Positions 26,256 to 38,460 of a stretch of 64,000 bases of DNA are shown here, in pieces. The notes under the pieces were generated by a model. That model ran no database searches. It worked only from the letters and a program-made list of their open reading frames with translations, and was not told where the DNA came from. The DNA comes from Geothrix rubra (lineage in GTDB: Bacteria; Acidobacteriota; Holophagae; Holophagales; Holophagaceae), in contig NZ_BSDD01000001.1 in assembly GCF_030268065.1 (NCBI RefSeq), positions 496,001-560,000 of the forward strand, read 5' to 3'. Numbering within the stretch: the first letter of the stretch is position 1; each line of letters opens with the position of its first letter. The position numbers and the translations under genes are program-made.

Positions 26256-27242
26256 CTACTTGAAGTCTTCGACGTTCATCAGGCCGAGATCCCCTCTGGG
26301 AATCCCGTAGGGCACGTCCCATCCCTGGTGATGGGCCTCCCAGGCGGTCCAGGTGTGGGTTCCGAGGTCGAGCCGGTAGGAGAACCACCTGTCACCGTTC
26401 GCGCCGAGGAAATAGACCTGGTGGGCCCCGGAAGGAAACCATTGGCCCGTCGCCGGCATGTTCGAGACCTGCTTCCCGCTTGACGTGGCGAGGATGGTGT
26501 TCGCGGTCGCTTCCCAGGGCGGGATGATCCGGGAAACCTGGTTGGCGTCGCCATCCCAGAGGAAGACGTCGCCCTTGGGCGTGAAGGGATAGAAGACCAG
26601 GACCTTGTTGTCCACCCGCACGCTCATGGGTTCGCGGTAGAGGGCCGGTTCCCCCGGCTGGCCGGACCTGCCGGAGGGATAGTCCCAGGTCTTCACGGCT
26701 TTCCAAGTCACCGGATCGACCCGTTCAAATTGATGACTCGATCCGGTGACCATGAGGATCCCGCCGTCGGTGAGCGCTTCGACCGAGCCCCATTTCAAGG
26801 TCCAATCAAACTCGGCCGGGACCAGGCTGGTTCGCTTCCAACCGGCCGAGGTCTGGGTGTAGAAGCCGCTGGGATCGAGGAACCGGAGGCCGAGGGCCCT
26901 GGACCACAGGAGGAAGGAACGCTCGCCGTCAGAGGGGGGCGCCGGCACCCCCTCCGAATGCGTTGAGGTGTAGTTTCCCCCACCCGAGTCCTGGATCGTG
27001 TCGAACCTCCCGTCTGCCAGCAGGTGGTTCGCTCCGGACTCGCTGACCATGTGGAAGCGGGGGTGGAACAGGCGAATGCGCGATGGGCTCACGCGGTCTT
27101 TCGCGCGTTCGAGCTCGATGAAGGCGCCCGGGGAAGCCATGGTCCCCTTCGGCTGAGCGATGCCAGCCACACCCTGGCCCATGGCGAAGGTACAAACCGA
27201 AAGAAGGGTGATTCCACGGGGAAGCAGATGGGATCTTGACAT
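26256..27242 (-). CDS. Exported beta-propeller-like protein, unknown
   Basis: A 328-residue protein. The ATG at 27242 has GGGAGGAA upstream, and residues 1-28 form a signal peptide ending around GVAGIAQ. The mature region has repeated blade-like phrases with Trp/Gly/Asp turns (SFLLWSRALGLRFLDPSG, KVLVFYPFTPKGDVFLWDGD, HQVYFLGANGDRWFSYRLD), suggestive of a kelch-like propeller, though repeats are degenerate. Base composition is lower in GC than the flanks. It may be co-transcribed with the Cys-rich gene that follows (33-base gap). Function unknown. Confidence 0.7.
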   Translation of the reverse strand: MSRSHLLPRGITLLSVCTFAMGQGVAGIAQPKGTMASPGAFIELERAKDRVSPSRIRLFHPRFHMVSESGANHLLADGRFDTIQDSGGGNYTSTHSEGVPAPPSDGERSFLLWSRALGLRFLDPSGFYTQTSAGWKRTSLVPAEFDWTLKWGSVEALTDGGILMVTGSSHQFERVDPVTWKAVKTWDYPSGRSGQPGEPALYREPMSVRVDNKVLVFYPFTPKGDVFLWDGDANQVSRIIPPWEATANTILATSSGKQVSNMPATGQWFPSGAHQVYFLGANGDRWFSYRLDLGTHTWTAWEAHHQGWDVPYGIPRGDLGLMNVEDFK

Positions 27243-27366
27243 GGTTCCTCCCTGGATCCGCGGATCAGCGGCATGCCGGACCATCTAACCCCGTCCGGGT
27301 GACGGCAGCATCAAATACCCCTGAACGGTGGCGTACCCCCCCGAACGGTCGATCGGTTTCAGATTT

Positions 27367-28131
27367 TCAGCCCTTCCCCTCCAGCACCCGCAGCACCAGC
27401 CCCGGCTGGTTGCGGAGGAAGGCCTCGCGCCGGGCGGAGTCGATGACGGCCAGGAAGCAGGTGTCCTCGGCCACGGCGGTGGCGTCCTGGGGGCGGTCGC
27501 GGAGGAAGGCCTCCAGGCCCAGGAAGCCATCGGGCAGGTCCCGGGCCGCCACCACCTCGCTGCCCCGGGGGCCTTCCAGCCGCACGGTGCCCATCACGAG
27601 CTGGCAGAGCGGGGCGCGCTCCCCGGCCTTGAAGACCAGCTCGCCCGGCTGGACCATGCGCCGCTCGGCGCCCAGGTCGAAGCGGGCCCGCAGGTCCCGC
27701 AGGGCGTCGTTGGCCTCTTGCAGACGGCGGGTGAACTGGCGGCAGAGCAGGCGGGTCAGCTCCGGGAAGCCCTCCATGATGGCGTCCACGTGGGCGGGCT
27801 TCAGGCAGAGGGCCTGGCAGGCCCCCACAGCCCGGACTGTGGCCGTACGGCGTTGGGCCCCGAAGTAGGCCATCTCGCCCACGATGGTGGGGTGCTCCGC
27901 GCTGCATTCCAGATGGGCCAGGGGTCGCTGGGAGCCGTCCGCCTCGCGGCGCTCCACCACGAGGCTGCCCCGCAGGACGACGAACAGCTCCTGGGAGGTC
28001 TCCCCCTCCACCACCAGCCGCTCCCCGTCCCGGAAGCGGAGGGGGGCGATGTCGGGGCAGACGATCAGCAGATCCGGGATCTCCGAGGCCGGATCCAACG
28101 CCATCCGGTCGGGTTCGAGGGGTTCGGGCAT
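27367..28131 (-). CDS. Tandem cyclic-nucleotide-binding-domain protein without DNA-binding domain
   Basis: A 254-residue protein with two cNMP-binding folds. The first (about residues 20-120) has FRDGERLVVEGETSQELFVVLRGSLVV and the phosphate-loop-like TIVGEMAYFGAQRRTATVRA. The second (about 150-245) has VQPGELVFKAGERAPLCQLVMGTVRL with a weaker loop. No helix-turn-helix follows, so it is not a CRP/FNR regulator. It probably binds a nucleotide and acts by protein contact. Its start region faces the ABC-F gene on the other strand, 156 bases away. The ligand is unknown. Confidence 0.85.
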   Translation of the reverse strand: MPEPLEPDRMALDPASEIPDLLIVCPDIAPLRFRDGERLVVEGETSQELFVVLRGSLVVERREADGSQRPLAHLECSAEHPTIVGEMAYFGAQRRTATVRAVGACQALCLKPAHVDAIMEGFPELTRLLCRQFTRRLQEANDALRDLRARFDLGAERRMVQPGELVFKAGERAPLCQLVMGTVRLEGPRGSEVVAARDLPDGFLGLEAFLRDRPQDATAVAEDTCFLAVIDSARREAFLRNQPGLVLRVLEGKG

Positions 28132-28287
28132 GGCGGCTCCTGCCTCTCCATCGTCCGGCCGGGGCGGAGGCTGAACAAGGGGCAGCCTGCCGGGCCCTCC
28201 GGCATCCCCGCTGGGGCCGCGGGGCGGATCACGGTACCCTGGAGGATTCACCGGGGCGGGCCCTCCGTCCCCCATCCGCGGCAGGCC

Positions 28288-29919
<1,632 letters not shown>

Positions 29920-29974
29920 GTTCCGGGCCCCCCCGGGCCGTGCCACCACGGGGGGACCGGAGCTTCCGGCGCCC

Positions 29975-30232
29975 TCAGCCCGCGGCCTGGTCCGCCTGTC
30001 CGTATCCGCATTCCAGGAACTCGGGGAAGGTCCGGGCGATCCAGCCCTCCTCCAGTTCCCGCTGCTCGAAGTAGTCGCCGATCTGGTGTTCACAGCTGGC
30101 GCAGTCCGCGAAGGAGGGGCCTGAGACGTTCCGCGCCCGATCGAAGAGCAGGTGCTTCTGGGCCCAGGGACACCCGAGGATGAGGAGCCAGCTTCCCCCG
30201 GCGGATGGATCCTTGGTGGTGATGTGGTCCAT
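29975..30232 (-). CDS. Small uncharacterised Cys-containing protein
   Basis: A predicted 85-residue protein. The ATG at 30232 has GGGGAA just upstream. Four Cys occur, two of them as CASC in the middle (FADCASCEHQIGDYFEQ), plus Trp-rich hydrophobic parts (GGSWLLILGCPWAQKHLLF). The reading frame stays open upstream to about 30421 with protein-like sequence (YACITWDDFAIVVNG), so a longer form with a non-standard or upstream start is possible. No family was recognised. The neighbouring base composition is lower in GC. Confidence 0.45.
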   Translation of the reverse strand: MDHITTKDPSAGGSWLLILGCPWAQKHLLFDRARNVSGPSFADCASCEHQIGDYFEQRELEEGWIARTFPEFLECGYGQADQAAG

Positions 30233-30588
30233 GGAGGTTCCCCATGAAGCAGCGGGCCCGGGCATCCGGATCGCTGCGTCCAAAAGGCGGGGCAGGCGGA
30301 AAGGGTCGGTCTTTCCGTTCACCACAATCGCAAAGTCATCCCAGGTGATGCAGGCGTAGGTTAGCTGGATTCGCCCCGGTGTCGAAGGAATTCCTGGGCG
30401 CCTCGCGGGGGGACCCCGCATGCGCTTCGATCCACCGGACTTCCCGGAATGGGAAGGATCAGGTCACCACCCCCGGATCGACGAAGGGCACGAAGGAACC
30501 GAAAGGGGCGGGAAGATCCCCGCCCCTCTCCTTCAGCCTTCTTTTCCCAGCGCGCGCCGCCCTCTCTTTGGTGAACCTGCAGGGGTCC
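30233..30588. other. Intergenic stretch upstream of the small gene and downstream of nrdJ
   Basis: This gap holds an open extension of the 29975 gene frame (to about 30421), a phrase CGAAGGGCACGAAGG (30482-30496) shared with the hairpin near 11980, and the nrdJ terminator hairpin. No other gene or RNA was recognised. Confidence 0.4.
30504..30527 (-). terminator. Probable intrinsic terminator of nrdJ
   Basis: A 9-bp stem (AGGGGCGGG with CCCGCCCCT, 6-base loop) lies about 60 bases after the nrdJ stop. Reading along the minus strand it is followed by TTTCGGTTCC, a short T-containing tail. It could work in both directions. Confidence 0.65.
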
Positions 30589-33984
<3,396 letters not shown>

Positions 33985-34048
33985 GGCGCTGTCCGGTGGT
34001 GGGGTGGGGATGGGGGCGGGGATGGGTCGAGGACCCGATGAATGGGGC

Positions 34049-34075
34049 AAAAAAGAACCCACCCCAACGGGTGGG
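34049..34075 (-). terminator. Terminator-like hairpin inside the nrdJ leader (candidate attenuator)
   Basis: On the minus strand a 7-bp stem (CCCACCC with GGGTGGG, loop GTTG) is followed by TTCTTTTTT, a good intrinsic terminator. It ends 65 bases before the nrdJ ATG, with no gene behind it on that strand, so it would stop transcripts before they reach nrdJ unless an alternative fold forms. Confidence 0.7.
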
Positions 34076-34115
34076 GGCCGAGTGCCTGAACCTCTAGGGG
34101 TTGTGCCGGACGAAA

Positions 34116-34144
34116 AGAATGGCCCCAAGATGTGGGGGTGTCAA
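34116..34144 (-). promoter_or_regulatory. Candidate nrdJ promoter with palindromic operator
   Basis: The minus strand shows a perfect -35 TTGACA (34144-34139), a 17-base spacer and a weak -10 CATTCT (34121-34116). The spacer holds a palindrome-like CCCCACATCTTGGGG (34137-34123). Its core CnAnATnTnG resembles the NrdR-box pattern of ribonucleotide reductase genes, but only one box is clear. The -10 is poor, so the promoter is tentative. Confidence 0.45.
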
Positions 34145-34270
34145 GGGGTGGGGGCCGGGTTTTTCCACGATCTTAAAAAGTGCCTGGAAAATCAGACTTC
34201 CCGCGCCGATCCTGCCCCGGCGCCATCCCCTTCCGCTGGCCCCCGGGGGCTCCAGGCAGTAGTCTGATGG

Positions 34271-34366
34271 GAAGCCGGGCCCCATGCATCGGGGTGCGAT
34301 GAACCGGGTCAGGTCGGAAGAAGCAGCCCTAAGTCGTTCCCCCGAGTGCCGTGGCAAGCCCGGCCC
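34271..34366 (+). ncRNA. ffs: Signal recognition particle RNA (small bacterial, 4.5S type)
   Basis: The conserved domain IV core is present: CAGGTCGGAAGAAGCAGCC (34310-34328), with the GGAA tetraloop and the AGCA/CAGG internal loop that binds Ffh. Flanks pair as a long rod: GCCGGGC (34274-34280) with GCCCGGC (34358-34364), and CGGGG with CCCCG further in. The phrase GTGCGATGAACCGGG before and GAGTGCCGTGG after the core are typical of small SRP RNAs. The transcript of about 96 nucleotides probably ends at the TTTT of 34367-34370. A weak -10 (TAGTCT, 34260-34265) lies just upstream. It joins Ffh to deliver membrane proteins to the translocon. Confidence 0.92.
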
Positions 34367-34393
34367 TTTTGCGCCGGGGCGCAAAAGGGCCGG
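34360..34393. repeat. 16-bp perfect inverted repeat at the 3' end of the SRP RNA gene
   Basis: CCGGCCCTTTTGCGCC (34360-34375) and GGCGCAAAAGGGCCGG (34378-34393) are perfect complements with a 2-base loop. The left arm overlaps the closing stem of the SRP RNA and its TTTT end, so the two folds compete. It may act as terminator or insulator; no T-run follows. Confidence 0.8.
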
Positions 34394-34601
34394 ATCCTGC
34401 CATCCGTTCGCCCGGCGCCTGCGGCTTGGGCTCACGGGTCGGCACTGGCATGGGCTTCTCGCCGGGTCCCGATTCCGCAGGCTCCCCCGGAGCCTGCTCC
34501 ATCACCCGGCGCTTTCCGCTGTGTCAGGTCCAAGGGCCTTCCGGGGTCCGGATAGCCGATGCGGCGGTATCCTGGGATTTCGCACCGAAAGGGGACCCGC
34601 C

Positions 34602-35789
34602 GTGAATCCTGGCTTCCTGAACCACCTGAATTCCGAGATCGAGAAGCTCCGCGCGGCCGGTCTGTACAAGACCGAGCGCGTCATGACGAGCCCCCAGAGC
34701 GCCTGGGTGGAGGCCAACGGGAAGAAGGTCATCAACCTCTGCGCCAACAACTACCTGGGCCTGGCCAACCACCCGGAGCTGGTGAAGGCGGCGGAGGCGG
34801 CCTTGCCGAAGTACGGGTTCGGGCTGTCCAGCGTGCGCTTCATCTGCGGCACCCAGGACATCCACAAGCAGCTGGAGGCCAAGATCAGCGCCTTCCTGGG
34901 CATGGAGGACACGCAGCTCTATTCCAGCTGCTTCGACGCCAACGGCGGCGTCTTCGAGCCCCTCCTGGGCGAGGAGGACGCCATCATCAGCGACGCCCTC
35001 AACCACGCCTCCATCATCGACGGCGTGCGGCTCTGCAAGGCCCAGCGCTTCCGCTACGCCAACAGCGACATGGCCGACCTGGACGCCCAGCTGAAGGCCG
35101 CGTCGGGCTGCCGCTTCAAGCTGGTGGTCACGGACGGCGTCTTCAGCATGGACGGCTACATCGCCAAGCTGCCGGAGATCTGCGACATCGCGGAGAAGCA
35201 CGGGGCCATGGTCATGGTGGACGACAGCCACGCCGTGGGCTTCACCGGCGAGCATGGCCGGGGCACGCATGAGCACCATGGCGTCATGGGCCGGGTGGAC
35301 ATCCTCACGGGCACGCTCGGCAAGGCCCTGGGCGGCGCCAGCGGCGGCTACGTGGCCTCCAGCCAGCCGGTCATCGACTGGCTGCGGCAGAAGAGCCGCC
35401 CCTACCTCTTCTCCAACACCCTGGCCCCCACGATCGTGGCCACCAGCCTGCACGTGCTGGACATGCTGGCACAGGGCGGCGAGCTGCGCGCGCGCCTGCG
35501 GGAGAACAGCCGGCACTTCCGCGCCGGCATGGAGAAGCTGGGCTTCAAGCTCCTGCCCGGCGAGCATCCCATCATTCCCGTCATGCTCTACGACGCGCCC
35601 CTGGCCCAGGCCTTCGCCTCGAAGCTTCTGGACGAGGGCGTCTACGTCATCGGCTTCTTCTTCCCCGTGGTGCCCCAGGGCCAGGCCCGCATCCGCACCC
35701 AGATGTCCGCCGCCCACACCCGCGAGGACCTGGACCGCGCCATCGCCGCCTTCGCCAAGGTGGGCCGAGAGCTGGGCGTCATCAAGTAG
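34602..35789 (+). CDS. kbl: Glycine C-acetyltransferase (2-amino-3-ketobutyrate CoA ligase)
   Basis: A 395-residue PLP enzyme. It splits 2-amino-3-ketobutyrate with CoA into glycine and acetyl-CoA, the second step of threonine breakdown after Tdh. Motifs are [56 protein letters not shown] (PLP-binding Asp and His) and [17 protein letters not shown] with the Schiff-base Lys. The GTG at 34602 follows AAGGGGA; upstream in-frame sequence belongs to the SRP RNA and its flank. The partner gene tdh is 2.7 kb away, separated by minus-strand genes. Confidence 0.96.
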   Translation: MNPGFLNHLNSEIEKLRAAGLYKTERVMTSPQSAWVEANGKKVINLCANNYLGLANHPELVKAAEAALPKYGFGLSSVRFICGTQDIHKQLEAKISAFLGMEDTQLYSSCFDANGGVFEPLLGEEDAIISDALNHASIIDGVRLCKAQRFRYANSDMADLDAQLKAASGCRFKLVVTDGVFSMDGYIAKLPEICDIAEKHGAMVMVDDSHAVGFTGEHGRGTHEHHGVMGRVDILTGTLGKALGGASGGYVASSQPVIDWLRQKSRPYLFSNTLAPTIVATSLHVLDMLAQGGELRARLRENSRHFRAGMEKLGFKLLPGEHPIIPVMLYDAPLAQAFASKLLDEGVYVIGFFFPVVPQGQARIRTQMSAAHTREDLDRAIAAFAKVGRELGVIK

Positions 35790-35812
35790 CCGCCCGGGTC
35801 AGTGGCCGGGGG

Positions 35813-36064
35813 TCACAGCCGGATGCGGTACGTGGTCCCCGGCTCCTGCTCCTTCAGCAGCAGCTCGATGGTCCAGCGGCCATCCGGGAAGGCCTCGTAG
35901 ACCCGGGCGGTGAGCACGGCCTCCTTGAGCCAGGCCTTCAATTCCTCGTAGCTCCCGAAGGCCGGAGGCTGCCAGTCTTCCACCAGGATGGGGGGCCGGC
36001 GCGACTCCGGGCGCACGAAGGCCTGGAGCCGGTGGAGGGCCTCCACGGGATCGGGACGGCTCAT
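35813..36064 (-). CDS. Small uncharacterised protein downstream of a PilZ gene
   Basis: An 83-residue soluble protein with no signal. It has a Pro/Arg-rich middle (VRPESRRPPILVEDWQPPAFGSYEEL) and a C-terminal stretch that looks like a beta-strand hairpin (GRWTIELLLKEQEPGTTYRIRL). Its ATG overlaps the stop of the PilZ gene by 4 bases (ATGA), so it is translated with it. No domain was recognised; a role next to c-di-GMP signalling is only suggested by position. Confidence 0.6.
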   Translation of the reverse strand: MSRPDPVEALHRLQAFVRPESRRPPILVEDWQPPAFGSYEELKAWLKEAVLTARVYEAFPDGRWTIELLLKEQEPGTTYRIRL

Positions 36065-36441
36065 CCGCAGGCTCCCATGTCCGATCCGAAGGCCGGATCG
36101 CCGGGCGTACGCGAGTGGATCAGCGCCTCCAGCAGTGCACGGTTGTCGGCCTCGAGCGCCTTGGTGAACTGGATGGCCGTGCCCAGCGCGTCGCTGCGGA
36201 CGACCACGCCCCGGGCCACGATGCGCTTTCCCGTCTCCTGGTCCATGAGGAAGATGGCGACACCACAGGGACGCCCCACGGGCAGGGCGGGCGTGGCCTC
36301 CAGCAGCAGGCCCCCCTGGCTGACGTTCAGGGCCGAGGCGTAGGCGATCATGTGATCGTCCGTCACGACCTTCACCCGGTATCCGATGGGAACCCGGGGG
36401 AAGGCGCGGTGGCCGTTGGAAGGCGTGGGATCGTCAGGCAT
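36061..36441 (-). CDS. PilZ-domain c-di-GMP receptor
   Basis: A 126-residue protein with the PilZ RxxxR motif as RAFPR (about residues 12-16) and the NxSxxG motif as NVSQGG (about 39-44), so both c-di-GMP contacts are kept. After the barrel comes a region of about 20 residues ending ALIHSRTPGDPAFG that may be a flexible tail. It lies 31 bases downstream (in minus direction) of nothing else and overlaps the small gene at 35813 by 4 bases. Effector unknown. The ATG at 36441 is chosen because it begins just before the domain. Confidence 0.88.
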   Translation of the reverse strand: MPDDPTPSNGHRAFPRVPIGYRVKVVTDDHMIAYASALNVSQGGLLLEATPALPVGRPCGVAIFLMDQETGKRIVARGVVVRSDALGTAIQFTKALEADNRALLEALIHSRTPGDPAFGSDMGACG

Positions 36442-36472
36442 GGTCGTCCGGTCCGGCCATGATAGCGCGGGG

Positions 36473-38176
36473 TCAGGCGGGGGCCCGTCCCTCCCGATGC
36501 ACATCCGCCACGGCCCGGCCGGAAGGGTCGGCCGCGGCCTGGAAGGCGGCGTCCCAGGCCAGGGCCGTGGCGGTGCTGCAGGCCACGCTCCGTTCGAAGG
36601 GGACGCAGGCGGCGGCCGTGGGCGAAGGGAAATGGGACTCGAAGACCTGCCGGTAGAGGTAGGCCTCCTTCGTCTCGGGCGTCTTGACGGGGAAGCGCTC
36701 CGCCGCGCCCCGGAGCATGCCGTCCGTGACCTGGTGCCCGGCGGTGGCCTTCAGGGCGTCGATCCAGGCATAGCCCACGCCATCGGAGAACTGCTCCTTC
36801 TGCCGCCAGAGGACCTCGTCCGGCAGGTAGCCGTCGAAGGCCTGGCGGAGGGGGTACTTCTCGATGGGGCGCGGCCGGGGGGCCATGCGGGGCAGCTTGA
36901 TGCTGGGATCCATGGACATGGCGACGTCGAGGAAATCGCGATCCAGGAAGGGCACGCGGGCCTCCACCCCCCAGGCGGCGCTGGCCTTGTTGGCCCGGGC
37001 GCAGTCGTAGAGGTGGAGCTTCTGGAGCTTTCGCACCGTCTCCCGGTGCAGCTCCGCGCCATCTGGCGCCTTGTGGAAATAGAGGTAGCCGCCGAAGATC
37101 TCGTCGGCCCCCTCGCCGGACAGCACCATCTTGATGCCCATGGCCCGGATCTTCCGCATGAGGAGGTACATGGGGGTGGCGGCCCGGATGGTGGTGATGT
37201 CGAAGGTCTCCAGGTGGTAGATCACATCGGAGAGGGCATCCAGGCCCTCCTGGACGGTGAAGTGGATCTCGTGGTGGATGGCCCCGATGTGGTCTGCGAC
37301 TTTCCGGGCCGGTGCCAGGTCGGGCGCGCCTTCGAGCCCGATGGCGAAGGAATGGAGCCGGGGCCACCAGGCCGGGGAACGCTCGTCCTCCTCCACGCGC
37401 CCCTCCCGGTGGCGGGCGGCCAGCGCGCCCACGAGCGACGAGTCCACCCCACCCGAGATGAGCACGCCGTAGGGCACGTCACACATGAGCTGGCGCCGCA
37501 CCGCGGCCTCCAGGGCCTCCCGGAGGGCTGCGGGATCGTAGGGGCGGTCGGGCACGGCATCCGGTTCGGCCCAGGCGGGTGCGTAGTAGCGCTGGAAACC
37601 CTTCTCCGCCTCGTGGGCCAGGAAGTAGTGGCCGGGCGGGACCTCGCGGATCCGCTCGCAGACACCCACCAGGGCTTTCATCTCGGAGGCCACGTAGAGG
37701 TGCTCCCGGCGGTCCCAGCCGACATAGAGGGGCACCACGCCGATGGGGTCCCGGGCGATCAGGTAGGTGTGCCGCCGGGGGTCGTGCAGGACGAAGGCGA
37801 AGATGCCGTTCATCCGGTTGAGGAATTCCCTGGGGTGCTCCTCGTCATAGAGGTAGAGGATCACCTCGCAGTCGGAGCCGGTCTGGAAGGCATGGGGCTT
37901 GCGGAGCCCGGCGCGCAGGTCCCGGTGGTTGTAGATCTCGCCGTTGACGGCCAGCACCGTGCCTTCCTGGACATCGGTCAGGGGCTGGGCACCGTGCTCC
38001 ACATCCACGATGGAGAGCCGTTCGTGGACGAGGATGGCCTGGTCGTCCGCGTGGACCCCGCTCCAGTCGGGGCCTCGGTGGCGGAGCTTCCGGGCCATGG
38101 CCAGGGCCTGCTGGCGGAGTTCGATCGGATGGGACCGGCTGGGGTCGAGGTCGAGGATGGCGAGGATGCCGCACAT
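36473..38176 (-). CDS. asnB: Asparagine synthetase (glutamine-hydrolysing)
   Basis: A 567-residue AsnB. The N-terminal glutaminase begins MCGILAIL, with Cys2 as nucleophile after Met removal, and has RLSIVDVEHGAQPL and VLAVNGEIYNH. The synthetase domain has the PPi loop ISGGVDSS (about residue 236) and LSGEGADEIFGGY. It makes asparagine from aspartate, glutamine and ATP. The ATG at 38176 is preceded by AGGAG. The next PilZ gene starts 32 bases further on the same strand, so both may share the transcript. Upstream lies a leader ORF plus attenuator, see 38204-38395, which should couple expression to Asn-tRNA. Confidence 0.96.
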   Translation of the reverse strand: MCGILAILDLDPSRSHPIELRQQALAMARKLRHRGPDWSGVHADDQAILVHERLSIVDVEHGAQPLTDVQEGTVLAVNGEIYNHRDLRAGLRKPHAFQTGSDCEVILYLYDEEHPREFLNRMNGIFAFVLHDPRRHTYLIARDPIGVVPLYVGWDRREHLYVASEMKALVGVCERIREVPPGHYFLAHEAEKGFQRYYAPAWAEPDAVPDRPYDPAALREALEAAVRRQLMCDVPYGVLISGGVDSSLVGALAARHREGRVEEDERSPAWWPRLHSFAIGLEGAPDLAPARKVADHIGAIHHEIHFTVQEGLDALSDVIYHLETFDITTIRAATPMYLLMRKIRAMGIKMVLSGEGADEIFGGYLYFHKAPDGAELHRETVRKLQKLHLYDCARANKASAAWGVEARVPFLDRDFLDVAMSMDPSIKLPRMAPRPRPIEKYPLRQAFDGYLPDEVLWRQKEQFSDGVGYAWIDALKATAGHQVTDGMLRGAAERFPVKTPETKEAYLYRQVFESHFPSPTAAACVPFERSVACSTATALAWDAAFQAAADPSGRAVADVHREGRAPA

Positions 38177-38198
38177 GGGGACTCCTGGGTGGAAAAGG

Positions 38199-38231
38199 AA
38201 AAACCCCCGATCCGCCTCGGCGAATCGGGGG
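38199..38231 (-). terminator. Attenuator terminator in front of asnB
   Basis: On the minus strand CCCCCGAT (38231-38224) pairs with ATCGGGGG (38211-38204), extended inward by CGCC/GGCG with one mismatch, then TTTTT (38203-38199). It sits 22 bases before the asnB ATG. Its 3' arm contains GCGGATCG (38215-38208), copied exactly in the leader ORF (38289-38282); that copy can pair with the 5' arm (CGATTCGC, 38227-38220) and block the terminator. Confidence 0.88.
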
Positions 38232-38253
38232 TGGTTCGGAGGGTCTGGTGTGT

Positions 38254-38337
38254 CTAGGGGACGCCCGCTCCGGCCCACGCGCGATCCGCGCGAGGGGGGC
38301 GGTTATTGTTGCGGTTGAACTGCCGCACCAGGGGCAT
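38254..38337 (-). CDS. Asn-rich leader peptide of asnB (asparagine attenuation)
   Basis: A 27-codon ORF, ATG 38337 to TAG 38254, reading M-P-L-V-R-Q-F-N-R-N-N-N-R-P-P-R-A-D-R and ending A-G-V-P. Asn codons occupy positions 8, 10, 11 and 12 (AAC, AAC, AAT, AAC), which is the classic clustered control codon of an amino-acid leader. The ORF lies between a good promoter and the terminator hairpin of asnB, and it encodes the antiterminator octamer at codons 17-19. Its ribosome binding site is weak (no clear GGAG). I infer that ribosomes stall here when Asn-tRNA is scarce, letting asnB be transcribed. It was too short for automatic gene calling. Confidence 0.82.
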   Translation of the reverse strand: MPLVRQFNRNNNRPPRADRAWAGAGVP

Positions 38338-38367
38338 GGTCGACAAGGGGCGATCCGGTCTGACGAC

Positions 38368-38395
38368 CTTATCGGCCGCCTGTGAAAAAGGTCAA
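38368..38395 (-). promoter_or_regulatory. Predicted asnB promoter
   Basis: On the minus strand TTGACC (38395-38390), a 16-base spacer and GATAAG (38373-38368). Five of six and four of six bases match the sigma70 hexamers. Transcription would start near 38361, leaving about 24 bases before the leader ATG. The tdh promoter must lie on the opposite strand in the same 120 bases. Confidence 0.65.
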
Positions 38396-38460
38396 GCTCC
38401 CGGGAGGGAGGCTTGGTAAGCCGTCTGCTTGGTGGTCCAATGGGGCGGTTGGAGGGATCT

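Noticed and set aside
33985-34270. Cobalamin riboswitch in front of the B12-dependent nrdJ
   Set aside because: No B12 box (GCCACTG) or matching core on the correct strand; the promoter-to-terminator distance is too short.
34094-34435. 113-residue minus-strand frame upstream of nrdJ
   Set aside because: It covers the SRP RNA gene on the opposite strand; no domain or ribosome binding site.
38204-38360. T-box riboswitch upstream of asnB
   Set aside because: No T-box (TGGNACCGCG) sequence or specifier loop; the Asn-rich ORF and antiterminator octamer explain the terminator better.
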